Part shown: positions 7,723-16,471 of the stretch, piece by piece | Numbering within the stretch: the stretch's first letter is position 1 | How the letters are laid out: every line of letters starts with the position of its first letter | DNA from: Bacillota bacterium | Lineage (GTDB): Bacteria; Bacillota; Dethiobacteria; Dethiobacterales; Dethiobacteraceae | NCBI GenBank assembly: GCA_012521405.1 | Contig: JAAYMK010000001.1 | Coordinates: 1 to 61,313, forward strand | Direction of reading: 5' to 3' | DNA length: 61,313 bases | Notes under the pieces: model-generated | Told to the model about the DNA's origin: nothing | Seen by the model: only the letters and a program-made list of their open reading frames with translations | The model's database searches: none | Translations under genes and position numbers: made by a program

Positions 7723-9579
7723 CTACTTGCCATAAAGATCACGAATGACCTCCTCTAACCCGCCTAAGGCCTGTAGAGATTCCAGTGAAGGTTTCCCTGT
7801 TTCCCAATCCCATTCCATATGTGTAAAAAAGTTTTTGGCAAGTTGTTCCACATCAATTTCCACACCCTTTAAGGGACCTGCCGTTAACGGCGGCTTGCCG
7901 AGGGCACGGGGCGAGATGGTAAAATCAGACGGTTTAAAGCCTTCACGCAAGTTAAAGGCATGTCGCATATTTAAGATGCGTTTACCTGTTTTTAAAGTAT
8001 CCTCTTGGGTAAAGGGCATGCCTGTCACGGCAGCAAGATATTGCTCTTTAGCATCCATCACGCCGCCGTTCATCATGAAGGTACAAAAGCCGGCACAGTT
8101 TTCCACTTCCTGCGAAGCAGTCGCGGCAACATCCATGGGACCGGTATTACTGAAATTATATTTATCCGGGAAAGCACCAAAAGCTTGAGCCAGTCCAATC
8201 CCGCCTTTTACATGGCGGCCGGGCGTAGGATCATACTTATAGGTGCGGGCTAAACCCGGTCCTAAACGAGGATCATGCATAGGCAGCTCAATGCCGCTGG
8301 CTGTTTGTAAAAATTCCTCACCTTTACCCCAGGTTTTTGCAGCATAAGCGGAACCATGAGCCAACACGGCGCCACAGCCTTCCTGTGTGGCAATTTTTTG
8401 CGTCAAAACCACAATGGCGGCTCCATTTCCCCAGGTTAAGTCAATTCCATCCAGTTCCTCCCGGGTAAGAATTCCGTTATTGTAACATTCCATGGCCCAG
8501 GCCACAGTTGCTCCAGTAGAAATGGTATCAAGCCCATACCGGTTACAGATTTCATTACACATGAGGACGGCGTCCGCTTCAGAATTTAAAAGTAATGCGC
8601 CAAAAGAACAGGCGGTTTCATATTCAGGCCGTTCCGTTGCTTCCAGGGGCCAGCGGCCGCTTTTAACTTGGTATTCTGCTCCACAGCCAAGGGGACAGTT
8701 ATAGCAAGCATATTTTTTTACTTTATGCACATCCAAGTTTGCAGCACTTAATTTTTCCGCCGCCTCTTCACCGTAATCAATAATGCCGACTCCTGCCCAG
8801 TTTTTAACCGGGGAATCACCATTGAGCGCAGAGACAGCTGTACCGGAACCGGTTCCTAGGGTACTGAAAGCTTGAGCACCGGGGTTTTTCTTGATATTGG
8901 CGGCAATGAGCTTGTTGATTTCCGTGACTTTTTGCGGATCAGCCATGGTTATTTTTCCTGTTCCGTAAACAGCAATGGCTTTTAAGTTTTTTGACCCCAT
9001 AACCGCCCCGCCGCCACCTCGTCCGGGAGCCCGATGGCCGTCATTTATGGGGCAAGAAATCAGTGAAAGTTTTTCTCCGGCCGGACCGATGGCAACTACG
9101 CGGAGTTTAGGTAAGTTCAATTCTCTCTTTAAAAGTTCCCAGGTTTCTTTCGTATCTTTTCCCCACAAATGGGTCGCATCCTTAATTTCCACTTTACCGT
9201 CCACAATAAGTAAATAAACAGGTTTTTCTGCTTTACCGGAAATAAAAACTGCATCAAAGCCGGCTTTCTTTAATTCAGGCCCGAAATAACCGCCGGAATT
9301 GGCATCATTCCAGCCGCCTGTAACCGGTGATTTATGCACTAAAGTATAGCGAGCACCAAAGAAAGCCTTCGTCCCTGTGCAAGGGCCGGTGACAAACCCT
9401 AAAATGTTCTCCGGGCCCAGAGGATCGGCACCTGCCGGCATCATCTCATATAAAATTTTCGCACCTATACCATAACCACCAATAAAATTACGTGCCAAAT
9501 CTTCATCTAAATCTCTAATGGAGACAGACTTTTCCGTCAAATCAACAAATAACAATTTTCCTGTATAACCTGCCAACAT
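7723..9579 (-). CDS. aor: Aldehyde:ferredoxin oxidoreductase (tungsten AOR family)
   Basis: A 618-residue protein, full length for the family, which oxidises aldehydes to carboxylic acids (or reduces acids) with ferredoxin. The N-terminal cofactor domain shows 'GYTGKLLFVDLT', 'GPENILGFVTGPCTGT', 'GGWNDANSGGYFGPELKKAG' and 'APGRGGGGAVMGSKNLKAI'. The 4Fe-4S ligands are C292, C295 and C299 in 'CYNCPLGC', with the last Cys in 'ENCAGFC' near residue 505. ATG 9579 follows a GGGAGGG site. The MoaD-like gene downstream fits a tungstopterin enzyme. The aldehyde is unknown. A short LysR-like regulator lies upstream on the same strand. Confidence 0.92.
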   Translation of the reverse strand: MLAGYTGKLLFVDLTEKSVSIRDLDEDLARNFIGGYGIGAKILYEMMPAGADPLGPENILGFVTGPCTGTKAFFGARYTLVHKSPVTGGWNDANSGGYFGPELKKAGFDAVFISGKAEKPVYLLIVDGKVEIKDATHLWGKDTKETWELLKRELNLPKLRVVAIGPAGEKLSLISCPINDGHRAPGRGGGGAVMGSKNLKAIAVYGTGKITMADPQKVTEINKLIAANIKKNPGAQAFSTLGTGSGTAVSALNGDSPVKNWAGVGIIDYGEEAAEKLSAANLDVHKVKKYACYNCPLGCGAEYQVKSGRWPLEATERPEYETACSFGALLLNSEADAVLMCNEICNRYGLDTISTGATVAWAMECYNNGILTREELDGIDLTWGNGAAIVVLTQKIATQEGCGAVLAHGSAYAAKTWGKGEEFLQTASGIELPMHDPRLGPGLARTYKYDPTPGRHVKGGIGLAQAFGAFPDKYNFSNTGPMDVAATASQEVENCAGFCTFMMNGGVMDAKEQYLAAVTGMPFTQEDTLKTGKRILNMRHAFNLREGFKPSDFTISPRALGKPPLTAGPLKGVEIDVEQLAKNFFTHMEWDWETGKPSLESLQALGGLEEVIRDLYGK

Positions 9580-9889
9580 TTTTCTTGCCCTCCCACTTGC
9601 GTATTTTTTAGGCGCAGTGCAAAATTTTTTCCAGGCAAATAAATGAATTTTGCGAATATTACACCAAGTATATCGCTAAAGTATTTTATTCTACACTCTT
9701 CCTTTTCATCCTTTTTTCCTTTAGCAATCCCAAAGCCATTATTGACCGATTACTGCTTAGTTTTTACTTGCATTTGGCAGAGGCAATGCTTTTAAAGTTT
9801 AGACGTAATAATAAACATGAAAATAAAAAAAGCCTTTTACAGGCTCAGTAAGTAAGGAATGTTCTGGATCATTTTCTCTATCTGTTAAA
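9580..9889. other. Intergenic region between aor and lysR-like gene
   Basis: 310 bases without a gene. It contains the lysR-like terminator (9824-9847) and must contain the aor promoter on the minus strand. I see AT-rich sequence with TATAC/TAATAT-like elements between 9640 and 9700 but no promoter pair good enough to name, and no riboswitch. Confidence 0.5.
9824..9847 (-). terminator. Terminator after lysR-like gene
   Basis: On the minus strand AGCCT-GTAAA-AGGCT is followed by seven T. The stem is short but the T run is strong, and it is correctly placed 40 bases past the stop. Confidence 0.65.
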
Positions 9890-10171
9890 CTAACCTGAAT
9901 TAGATTGTAATTCCTTTAGTTTATTGTTTAAATCTTGCTTTAACATCATTATTTGACGGCAATATTCATAAAGCACCATTCCTGCAGGAGTGGGTTTTAC
10001 GCCTTTATTGCTTCGTTCCAACAATTGTACTTTAAAGTGTGATTCTAAATCACGCACCTGCATACTTACGGCAGGTTGTGTAAGGTGTCCCTTGCGGGCG
10101 GCCTTAGAAATGCTACCGTATTCAACTACATTATAAAATGCTTCCAATTGCGCTATTTTCAAGGATCTCAC
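9890..10171 (-). CDS. Short LysR-type HTH protein lacking the effector domain
   Basis: A 93-residue protein that is only the winged helix-turn-helix of LysR regulators: 'LEAFYNVVEYGSISKAARKGHLTQPAVSMQVRDLE' with the usual wing 'LLERSNKGVKPTPAG' and the start of the linker helix. LysR proteins are normally about 300 residues; no effector-binding domain follows, and the gene ends with its own terminator, so it looks like a genuine stand-alone unit or an old truncation. It lies upstream of aor on the same strand and is a natural candidate regulator. GTG 10171 lies only 2 bases after GGAGG, so TTG 10162 is an alternative start. Confidence 0.75.
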   Translation of the reverse strand: MRSLKIAQLEAFYNVVEYGSISKAARKGHLTQPAVSMQVRDLESHFKVQLLERSNKGVKPTPAGMVLYEYCRQIMMLKQDLNNKLKELQSNSG

Positions 10172-10482
10172 CGCCTCCTTCGTGAAGAGTAAATAAAGTT
10201 AGCATCAACGATGATAAGTGAAAGAAATAACATATGGAATTATAAAAAGTAGCTGGAATAATTTACAATTACCTATAAATTACCAGCGGATTGTTATCGT
10301 TTTCACATAAATATATATTCTGCCCGACTTTTCATTTTTCCTGCTACAAAAATGTTTTCTCAGAAAAATTTATTAATTTTTTCTTAACTTAAAATTACTC
10401 TCCTTCCCTATGAGTTATTTTACGAAAAATGAGTAAAAAAAGCAACTTTAACCAGTTTGCCTAACAATCGTTTTCTCCTGTT
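10172..10482. other. Intergenic region
   Basis: 311 AT-rich bases. The only structure I can support is the terminator of the ferritin-like gene (10434-10460). The remainder must hold the lysR-like promoter on the minus strand, but no clear consensus is visible. Confidence 0.5.
10434..10460 (-). terminator. Terminator after ferritin-like gene
   Basis: On the minus strand GCAA(A)CT pairs with AAGTTGC across a short loop with one bulge, followed by seven T. Confidence 0.55.
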
Positions 10483-10944
10483 TTATTCCTTTATTTCCAT
10501 GATTTTCTCCAATTCCTTTACTTTATTGGTAAACCAGGCAGTATGTAAATCCTCATCAATTAAATGGTCCCACAACATTTCAAATAATTCGTCATCCTTG
10601 CCTACACGTAAAATAAAATCTTTATAATCTTTCATAGCTTTTTCTTCCAGATCAATATTTGCTTTTAGAATGGCAATGGTGCCGGCCATTCCCGTTACCA
10701 AACCTCCCATCATACCTGTCAAAGGAGCTACTTTCTCCCCCACAAAAGCCGGTGAAGCGCCTAAATAGGCGAGCTTGGCTTTAATATTTTCCACATGACC
10801 CTGTTCCACCTCAGCAATACGTAATAGTGTCTGCTTGAGATAAAAATCATCTACTTGCCGGCTTTGCGCCAGGTAAAGGTTTACCTGGTTTAATTCCAAA
10901 AAATAAAACCATTGGAGTTTTTTAATTAGGGCTTCTTTCTCCAT
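10483..10944 (-). CDS. Ferritin-like di-iron protein
   Basis: A 153-residue four-helix protein. Metal-ligand spacing is visible: Glu in 'YFLELNQVNLYL' (helix 1), ExxxH-like 'EVEQGH' (helix 2), 'DLEEKAMKDY' (helix 3) and 'DEDLHTAWF' (helix 4). This is the pattern of rubrerythrin- or Coq7-like ferritin superfamily proteins. A Gly/Met-rich hydrophobic stretch (about 75-92) separates the pairs. No rubredoxin domain is fused. ATG 10944 follows GGAGG. It lies 26 bases after the preceding hypothetical gene on the same strand. The role is probably iron or oxygen/peroxide handling, which is inferred. Confidence 0.75.
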   Translation of the reverse strand: MEKEALIKKLQWFYFLELNQVNLYLAQSRQVDDFYLKQTLLRIAEVEQGHVENIKAKLAYLGASPAFVGEKVAPLTGMMGGLVTGMAGTIAILKANIDLEEKAMKDYKDFILRVGKDDELFEMLWDHLIDEDLHTAWFTNKVKELEKIMEIKE

Positions 10945-10970
10945 GCAAACCTCCGCAAAGACCAGGATGC

Positions 10971-11606
10971 TTATGATCCGTTTATTTCTTTGATTTCAAA
11001 CCTAATTTCATATTTGCTGTCAGTATCTAAAATGCGTGCCAGCCGTGCCAAACGAATAGCCGCCACCTGTCCCTCAAATTCACCGGAAAAAAATATAGTA
11101 AAAGCCGGTTCTATCTTTGTCTCACCCAAGGTTACTTGTTGATTAGCTTGTGGCACCAATTGCCCGGTTTGTGTTGTTTCGTTGGTTTCCGTTTTTTTCG
11201 CCCGCCTCCCCCTGGGTTTAGTTTCAATGCCTAGGGATTTCAAAACTTCACTATAAAATTTTTTCCGGGAGATTTTCATCTCGCGGATAATGTCATTGGT
11301 GGCAATCTCTTCCCGCCATTTAGTCATTAAAACAACCTGTTTTTCAATGGGAAGTTCCTTAAATTCTTCATAGGGTAACACTCTATTTTCGTACATATTG
11401 TAAACTATCACCTCGCTATTTTGCATATATTCTTTTTTCGCTTTACCGGTTAAAAAATCAACCGGTGTCCTTATGGGGCCCTTTCTTCCCGTTCTTGAGG
11501 CCCTCCCGCGCACACCGCTAAAAAATTTTTTACTGGTTGTTGTTCTAAAGACAATTTCCGCTTCGGAAGGTTGTAATTCCTCGGAAAGATAAGTATCCTC
11601 GCTCAT
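10971..11606 (-). CDS. Hypothetical protein with a probable HTH segment
   Basis: About 211 residues, with no family I can name. A basic segment 'RGRASRTGRKGP' is followed by an acidic-aromatic helical region and by 'KWREEIATNDIIREMKIS', which resembles a resolvase- or phage-type helix-turn-helix ('work through a unit, choose by index' motif), then a basic linker 'KPRGRRAKKTE' and a separate C-terminal domain of about 50 residues. A DNA-binding role is a guess. ATG 11606 has GGGTGAGG directly upstream; TTG 11618 is also in frame. It is probably co-transcribed with the ferritin-like gene. Confidence 0.55.
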   Translation of the reverse strand: MSEDTYLSEELQPSEAEIVFRTTTSKKFFSGVRGRASRTGRKGPIRTPVDFLTGKAKKEYMQNSEVIVYNMYENRVLPYEEFKELPIEKQVVLMTKWREEIATNDIIREMKISRKKFYSEVLKSLGIETKPRGRRAKKTETNETTQTGQLVPQANQQVTLGETKIEPAFTIFFSGEFEGQVAAIRLARLARILDTDSKYEIRFEIKEINGS

Positions 11607-11697
11607 TTCCTCACCCAATTACTTTGTATATTTTCTTAGTATGAGCCGCTTTTACTTATTTATGCCGTTTCTTACGGAGCATAACAAAATACCAAGG

Positions 11698-11728
11698 AAA
11701 AAGTCCCGGATTTTTCCGGAACTTTTGG
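11698..11728 (-). terminator. Terminator after glucan phosphorylase gene
   Basis: On the minus strand AAAGTTCCGG pairs with TCCGGGACTTT (one G-U) across an A-rich loop, followed by a T run. Confidence 0.75.
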
Positions 11729-11739
11729 TAGCAGGTTTT

Positions 11740-13479
11740 CTAATTTGTATACGGGTATTGTTCACCTTGGGAGCGGTAGGGCACCATCCAGGGTGCGGTA
11801 ATCTCATCCTGACTGTCCATGGCTCTGCGGTACATTAATTCATAATACTCGCGCACCATCCTTGTGGCAGAAAATTTAAAGTGCGACATGTCAATGCTGG
11901 CCCGCATCATATCCAACCAATGATCTCGCCTATCATAATAAGTGGGAATAACCTCATGAATAAGAACTTTGTACAGTGCTTCCAGATCCTTTAAATTTTG
12001 TTGTTCTGGATCAGTTTCAGTGTGGTGAGCATCAAGGAGCCACCCGGAAATACCGTGCTGCGGCCCTTCTCCTACCCAACCGTCCACCACACTTAAATTT
12101 AAAACGCCATTCATGGCAGCCTTCATGCCTGATGTACCTGAGGCCTCCAAAGGCCGCATGGGGTTATTAAGCCAGACATCGCAGCCCCGCACCAAAAGGC
12201 GCGCAATTTCCATATTATAGTTTTCCAGAAAAACGACAGAATCCTGATATTTTTTATCCATCCTTACCAAATCACGGATAATACGCTTACCTTCTTCATC
12301 ATCAGGATGTGCTTTTCCCGAAAAAACAAGCTGTATTTTTCCTTCTTGAAGGAGTGGATCAATTACTTCCGCGTTACGGAAAATCAGGTCGGAACGCTTA
12401 TAGCCGGCTGCTCTTCTGGCAAAGCCCACAATCAGACGCTCGGGATTTAAACGCGCATCTGTATGTTGTCCGGCAAACTCCACAAGCTCCTGTTTCAGTT
12501 TCATGTGAGGTTTCCATAGATCTCCTCCTGTTTTGAAAGCTCGATGAATCTCGGGAGCTTGCCAGGTGGGCACATGTACACCGTTGGTTATGGAGATAAT
12601 GGGGCTGGTATCGGCCACATGTCTCCACATCGTCCTGGCTGTATGGCCGTGCAAATTGGAAACGGCGTTGGCAACGGTGCTTAAACGCAAAGCTGCTTCC
12701 GTCATATTAAAGGGATCGCCCCCTAGACGCACCATTTGCTCATAGTGCAAACCGTTATATGCACCCAGCTTTTGCAATTCGCCGTGGTCATGTTTTTCGT
12801 TGCCGGCTTCTACGGGAGTATGGGTGGTAAAAACTACTTGGCGACGTGTTGCTTGCCAGGCGGCTTCAAAGGACATACCTGTCGCCATTTTTTCCCTGAT
12901 TAACTCAATTCCTGCCAGTACCGCATGTCCTTCATTAAAATGATAGATATCAACTTCAATACCGAGAGCGCGCAACAAGCGCACTCCTCCGATGCCTAAA
13001 ACTATTTCCTGGGCAATGCGCTCATAGCTGCTGCCGCTGTAAAGTTTGTTTGTCACCCAGCTAAATTCCGGCGACTGACTGGCATCTAAAAGATATAGGG
13101 GGGCATTACCATGCTCATCAACTAAGCGAACCCTGCAATGCACATCCTTGCCTTCAATTTGTACTGTCACCGTTATGCCCGTGTCTTTAATAAAAGCAAA
13201 ATCATAATTTGGGAACTTGTCGTACGGCCAGCCGTCCTCACCGATAAATTGTTCCGTGTAATCCTGCTTCCAAAGGATCCCAATACCTATCACTGGTAAA
13301 TTTAAATCTTTAGCTGCCTTTAAAAAATCACCGGCTAAAACTCCCAACCCTCCAGCATAAATTGGCAGTTGAGAATTTAAGCCGTATTCCATGCAAAAAT
13401 AAGCAACTCGTGGCAATTCCGCATGTTGTTTCATCGTTTTCCGGCCTGCGCCGTGATCACCATCCTTTTCAAATCTCAT
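11740..13479 (-). CDS. glgP: Alpha-glucan phosphorylase (GT35, short form)
   Basis: A 579-residue phosphorylase that releases glucose-1-phosphate from glycogen or maltodextrin using pyridoxal phosphate. Family signatures are 'AYFCMEYGL' and 'AGGLGVLAGDFLKAA' at the N-terminus, 'FNEGHAVLAGIELIRE', 'TTHTPVEAGNEKH', 'ITNGVHVPTW', 'GFARRAAGYKR' and the PLP-lysine region 'EASGTSGMKAAMNG' near residue 490. Classic GlgP is about 800-850 residues; this is the compact form common in Thermotogales, archaea and clostridia. No other glycogen gene is nearby. The start at ATG 13479 has no obvious ribosome binding site, and ATG 13434 is an alternative. Confidence 0.9.
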   Translation of the reverse strand: MRFEKDGDHGAGRKTMKQHAELPRVAYFCMEYGLNSQLPIYAGGLGVLAGDFLKAAKDLNLPVIGIGILWKQDYTEQFIGEDGWPYDKFPNYDFAFIKDTGITVTVQIEGKDVHCRVRLVDEHGNAPLYLLDASQSPEFSWVTNKLYSGSSYERIAQEIVLGIGGVRLLRALGIEVDIYHFNEGHAVLAGIELIREKMATGMSFEAAWQATRRQVVFTTHTPVEAGNEKHDHGELQKLGAYNGLHYEQMVRLGGDPFNMTEAALRLSTVANAVSNLHGHTARTMWRHVADTSPIISITNGVHVPTWQAPEIHRAFKTGGDLWKPHMKLKQELVEFAGQHTDARLNPERLIVGFARRAAGYKRSDLIFRNAEVIDPLLQEGKIQLVFSGKAHPDDEEGKRIIRDLVRMDKKYQDSVVFLENYNMEIARLLVRGCDVWLNNPMRPLEASGTSGMKAAMNGVLNLSVVDGWVGEGPQHGISGWLLDAHHTETDPEQQNLKDLEALYKVLIHEVIPTYYDRRDHWLDMMRASIDMSHFKFSATRMVREYYELMYRRAMDSQDEITAPWMVPYRSQGEQYPYTN

Positions 13480-13580
13480 GTTTATTTTGCAATTGCTGCG
13501 GGCAGATTATACCTTACATGCAGGAACCGACACAAATTGCCAGAATAAAATAAAATAAGATTTTTTACGGGGGGAATTTG

Positions 13581-14060
13581 ATGACAGGGTTTGCGCTGGC
13601 TTTGGCTATTTTGCTGTTTTTGCTGGGTTTAGCCGGTGTTGTACTGCCGGTACTGCCGGGTACCATCCTCATTTACGCCGGCATGATCCTCTACGGCTTA
13701 TTGACAGGATTTAAAACACTTACGGCCAATTTTTTTCTTTTGCAAGGTATGGCTTTAGTTTTAACTTTTTTTATTGATTATTTGGCGGCAGTGGTAGGCA
13801 CTAAACGGTACGGCGGCAGCCGCTATGCTTCCTGGGGCGTGATCATTGGCGCCGTGGTTGGCATCATCTTTTTCGGACCCTTCGGGTTTATTATCGGCCC
13901 CTTTTGCGGGGCAGTCATCGCAGAAATGATTTTCGGGCGGAAAAGTCTTGAAAAGGCCATTCAGGCAGGTTTTGGCACCCTCATTGGTCTTGTGGGCGGA
14001 ACAATCTTAAAATTAATCATTGGGCTTTTGATGATTGTCTCTTTCTTTATTGCCATTTAA
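13581..14060 (+). CDS. DUF456 family membrane protein
   Basis: A 159-residue, very hydrophobic, glycine-rich protein with about four to five membrane segments. The 'LAGVVLPVLPGTILIYAGMILYG' start and 'GSRYASWGVIIGAVVGIIFFGPFGFIIGPFCGAVIAEM' middle are typical of DUF456. The function is unknown. ATG 13581 follows a GGGGGG site; a TTG immediately before it is in frame. Convergent with the rhomboid gene across a bidirectional terminator. Confidence 0.8.
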   Translation: MTGFALALAILLFLLGLAGVVLPVLPGTILIYAGMILYGLLTGFKTLTANFFLLQGMALVLTFFIDYLAAVVGTKRYGGSRYASWGVIIGAVVGIIFFGPFGFIIGPFCGAVIAEMIFGRKSLEKAIQAGFGTLIGLVGGTILKLIIGLLMIVSFFIAI

Positions 14061-14109
14061 AAGCTCCAGTATTATTTTGCCTTGAAAATACATTTTCCGC
14101 GCCAAAAAC

Positions 14110-14147
14110 AAAAGCAGCGTGGGCTTCTACTTTCCCATGCTGCTTTT
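14110..14147. terminator. Bidirectional terminator
   Basis: A 14-bp stem with one mismatch (14110-14123 with 14134-14147), flanked by A on the left and T on the right. It serves both convergent genes. Confidence 0.85.
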
Positions 14148-14156
14148 TCTTTTGCC

Positions 14157-14825
14157 TCAACGGCACCTTACGCGCTTGCCGAAAAACTTGATCAGTCCCA
14201 GTCCGGCAAGAAAACCTCCAATATGGGCCCACCAGGCTACCGTTACATCAACACCAATACTGGTAAGCCCGGAGAAAACTTGCAGCACAAACCAAAAACC
14301 TAAAAAAATAACGGCGGGAACTTCGGCAATTGTAAATAAAAAGAAAAGAGGGACCAGGGCAACTACACGTGCGCGCGGGCAGCTAATTAAATATGCTCCC
14401 AGGATTCCGGCCACAGCGCCGCTGGCACCAATTATAGGTATATTGCTGGTGGGATCAAAGAAAACCTGTACCAGGCCGGCTATGACTCCCATGAGAAGAT
14501 AAAAGAGTAGATATTTTATGTGACCTAAACGATCTTCAATATTGTCTCCAAAAATCCAAAGGTAGAGCATATTACTGCCAATATGCATCCAACTGCTGTG
14601 CATAAATTGGTAGGTAATAAGCGGTATCAAAGCAGAGACGAACCTTCCCGCATGTAAATCTGCCATTAGTCTTGCCGGAATTAAGCCATAGGTAAAAACA
14701 GCCGCATTAAGCTGGTAATAATCCAAAGCCAATTGACGGAAAAAAATATAAACATTCAAGCCAATAATTAGGATATTAACAAGGGGAAAAATGCGTGTAC
14801 GGACTGTATCCCTTAACGGCAGCAA
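14157..14825 (-). CDS. Rhomboid family intramembrane serine protease
   Basis: About 222 residues with six to seven membrane segments. It has the rhomboid hallmarks: 'SSWMHIGSNMLYLWIFGDNIED', the catalytic serine in 'GASGAVAGILGAY' and the partner histidine in 'WWAHIGGFLAG'. It cleaves membrane protein substrates within the bilayer. I placed the start at TTG 14825 because GGAGG lies 7 bases upstream and the family domain begins soon after. The frame extends upstream into the DUF1294 gene without a site. The two genes are 23 bases apart and probably co-transcribed. Confidence 0.9.
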   Translation of the reverse strand: MLPLRDTVRTRIFPLVNILIIGLNVYIFFRQLALDYYQLNAAVFTYGLIPARLMADLHAGRFVSALIPLITYQFMHSSWMHIGSNMLYLWIFGDNIEDRLGHIKYLLFYLLMGVIAGLVQVFFDPTSNIPIIGASGAVAGILGAYLISCPRARVVALVPLFFLFTIAEVPAVIFLGFWFVLQVFSGLTSIGVDVTVAWWAHIGGFLAGLGLIKFFGKRVRCR

Positions 14826-14848
14826 AGCACCGCCTCCTTTACTCTGGA

Positions 14849-15124
14849 TTAAAAACCGTTTATTTTCAGTCGCCAATAAATAAGCAGCGCCACTTGTAAA
14901 AAGATAATTAAAGGTACACCAAAACAAAAAACGGTATGTTTAGTCTTATGCCGCCAAATTTTCATGCCCAACCAAGTACCGGCGCTTCCTCCCAAAACAG
15001 CTAATCCCAAAAGTACTTTTTCCGGAATGCGCGCTCTGCTTTTTTGCGCAGCACGCTTATCATAAAACATAAGGAAAAATGTGAAAAAGTTCAGGCCCAA
15101 AAGAAAAATTTCCCACGCCTTCAT
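14849..15124 (-). CDS. DUF1294 family membrane protein
   Basis: A 91-residue protein with two or three membrane segments and the DUF1294 pattern 'MFYDKRAAQKSRARIPEKVLLGLAVLGGSAGTWLGM' followed by 'HKTKH'. The function is unknown. ATG 15124 follows AAAGGGAG. First gene of the pair with the rhomboid protease. Confidence 0.85.
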   Translation of the reverse strand: MKAWEIFLLGLNFFTFFLMFYDKRAAQKSRARIPEKVLLGLAVLGGSAGTWLGMKIWRHKTKHTVFCFGVPLIIFLQVALLIYWRLKINGF

Positions 15125-15273
15125 CTTGCTCTCCCTTTTAGTTCCATGATTTTAGCTTCAGCCTTCCTTCTCCTGCATCATACTGCAAATCTAATATTTT
15201 TGTAAGACTTTGGGCAAATTTGCACACTTTTTCCTTTATTTTGCCTTGCTAACAGCAGCAGGAAAATCAAAAT

Positions 15274-15315
15274 AAAAAAGCATGACAGAAATAATATTAT
15301 TTCTATCATGCTTAA
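15274..15315 (-). terminator. Terminator after cobT
   Basis: A long stem AAGCATGA(C/T)AGAAATAAT around 15278-15313, followed on the minus strand by TTTTTT. Confidence 0.85.
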
Positions 15316-15326
15316 AAAATCTTTCA

Positions 15327-16385
15327 TTATACTAAAGCCGTAGAAACGCCGGCATCGGCAAAAGTTGACATTTCATGCATAATTTTTAAAGCTGCATCCA
15401 CAATGGGCATGGCTAATGCCGCCCCGGTGCCTTCACCCAAACGCATGTTCATCCGTAAGAATGGTTTAATCCCTAACATCTCCAATGCTATGGCATGCCC
15501 CGGTTCTTCTGAAAGGTGAGAAGCCAGCATATAGTCCACCGCATGGGGATGCAAATGGGAGGCAATTAAAGCGGCGGCGCTAGAAATAAAACCATCAATG
15601 AGAACAGGTATGCGGTTTGCCGCCGCAGCCAGCATCACGCCGGCCATCCCGGCAATTTCCAGCCCACCCAGTTTGGCCAGCACATCTATGGCATCGTTAC
15701 GTTGAGGCTGGTTAACGGCAATGGCTTTTTCCACGGCTTTAATTTTTTGGCCAAGTAAATCATCCTTTAAGCCAGTGCCTTTACCACAGACGTCTTTCAC
15801 ATCACACTGTCTATAAAAAGCGGTGATGGCAGTACTGGGCGTGGTGTTGCCAATACCCATTTCCCCGGTTCCTAAAAGTGAAACTCCTTTTTTTATACAC
15901 TCTTCTGCCACCTCTATGCCTACTTCTAAAGCTGCCACTGCCTGCTCACGGGTCATAGCCGGGCCTTGCGTAAAATTAGCGGTACCATAGGCTATTTTCC
16001 GTTTTAATAAGATAGGGTTATCGGGCAAGTCGGCAGCCACGCCAATATCTACGACGATTAATTCGGCACCGGCATGCCGTGAAAGCACATTCATGGCCGC
16101 CCCGCCGGCAAGAAAATTAAGTACCATTTGCGGTGTTACCTCCTGCGGGTAAGCGGAAACGCCTTCCGCCACCACACCATGGTCACCGGCCATTAAAATG
16201 CTGGCTTTCTTGGGGCATTTAGGTTTAACTTCCCCTGTGATGCCGGCAATTTTTCTGGCAATCTCCTCCAGCACCCCAAGGCTCCCTATGGGTTTGGTTA
16301 AACTGTCAAGATAATTTTGGGCTTCCTTTTCCACCTCCCGGTCCGGCGGTGTAATTTTTTCCAGTGTGTTTTGCAGTTTTTGCAT
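15327..16385 (-). CDS. cobT: Nicotinate-nucleotide:dimethylbenzimidazole phosphoribosyltransferase
   Basis: A 352-residue CobT that makes alpha-ribazole phosphate for the lower ligand of cobalamin. Family motifs are 'LDSLTKPIGSLGVLEE', 'ILMAGDHGVVAEGVSAYPQEVT', 'GEMGIGNTTPSTAITA', 'LDGFISSAAAL'-like 'LIDGFISSAAALIASHL' and 'RLGEGTGAALAMPI'. ATG 16385 has an AAGGAGG site. It is preceded by a cobalamin riboswitch with a terminator, so expression should fall when cobalamin is plentiful. No other cobalamin gene follows; the gene is alone between riboswitch and terminator. Confidence 0.95.
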   Translation of the reverse strand: MQKLQNTLEKITPPDREVEKEAQNYLDSLTKPIGSLGVLEEIARKIAGITGEVKPKCPKKASILMAGDHGVVAEGVSAYPQEVTPQMVLNFLAGGAAMNVLSRHAGAELIVVDIGVAADLPDNPILLKRKIAYGTANFTQGPAMTREQAVAALEVGIEVAEECIKKGVSLLGTGEMGIGNTTPSTAITAFYRQCDVKDVCGKGTGLKDDLLGQKIKAVEKAIAVNQPQRNDAIDVLAKLGGLEIAGMAGVMLAAAANRIPVLIDGFISSAAALIASHLHPHAVDYMLASHLSEEPGHAIALEMLGIKPFLRMNMRLGEGTGAALAMPIVDAALKIMHEMSTFADAGVSTALV

Positions 16386-16414
16386 CTGTATTCCTCCTTA
16401 CCCTTAATAAAATT

Positions 16415-16449
16415 AAAAGTCCTCAAGCACAGTTTGGCTTGAGGACTTT
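16415..16449 (-). terminator. Riboswitch expression-platform terminator
   Basis: A perfect 13-bp stem (16416-16428 with 16437-16449) between the cobalamin aptamer and cobT, followed on the minus strand by a T-rich tract. It is placed for premature termination of the leader transcript. Confidence 0.8.
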
Positions 16450-16471
16450 ACCATCATCCCAACCTAAAAAC

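Noticed and set aside
14826-14927. Rhomboid start at 14927
   Set aside because: This would overlap the DUF1294 gene and lacks a ribosome binding site; TTG 14825 has GGAGG at good distance.
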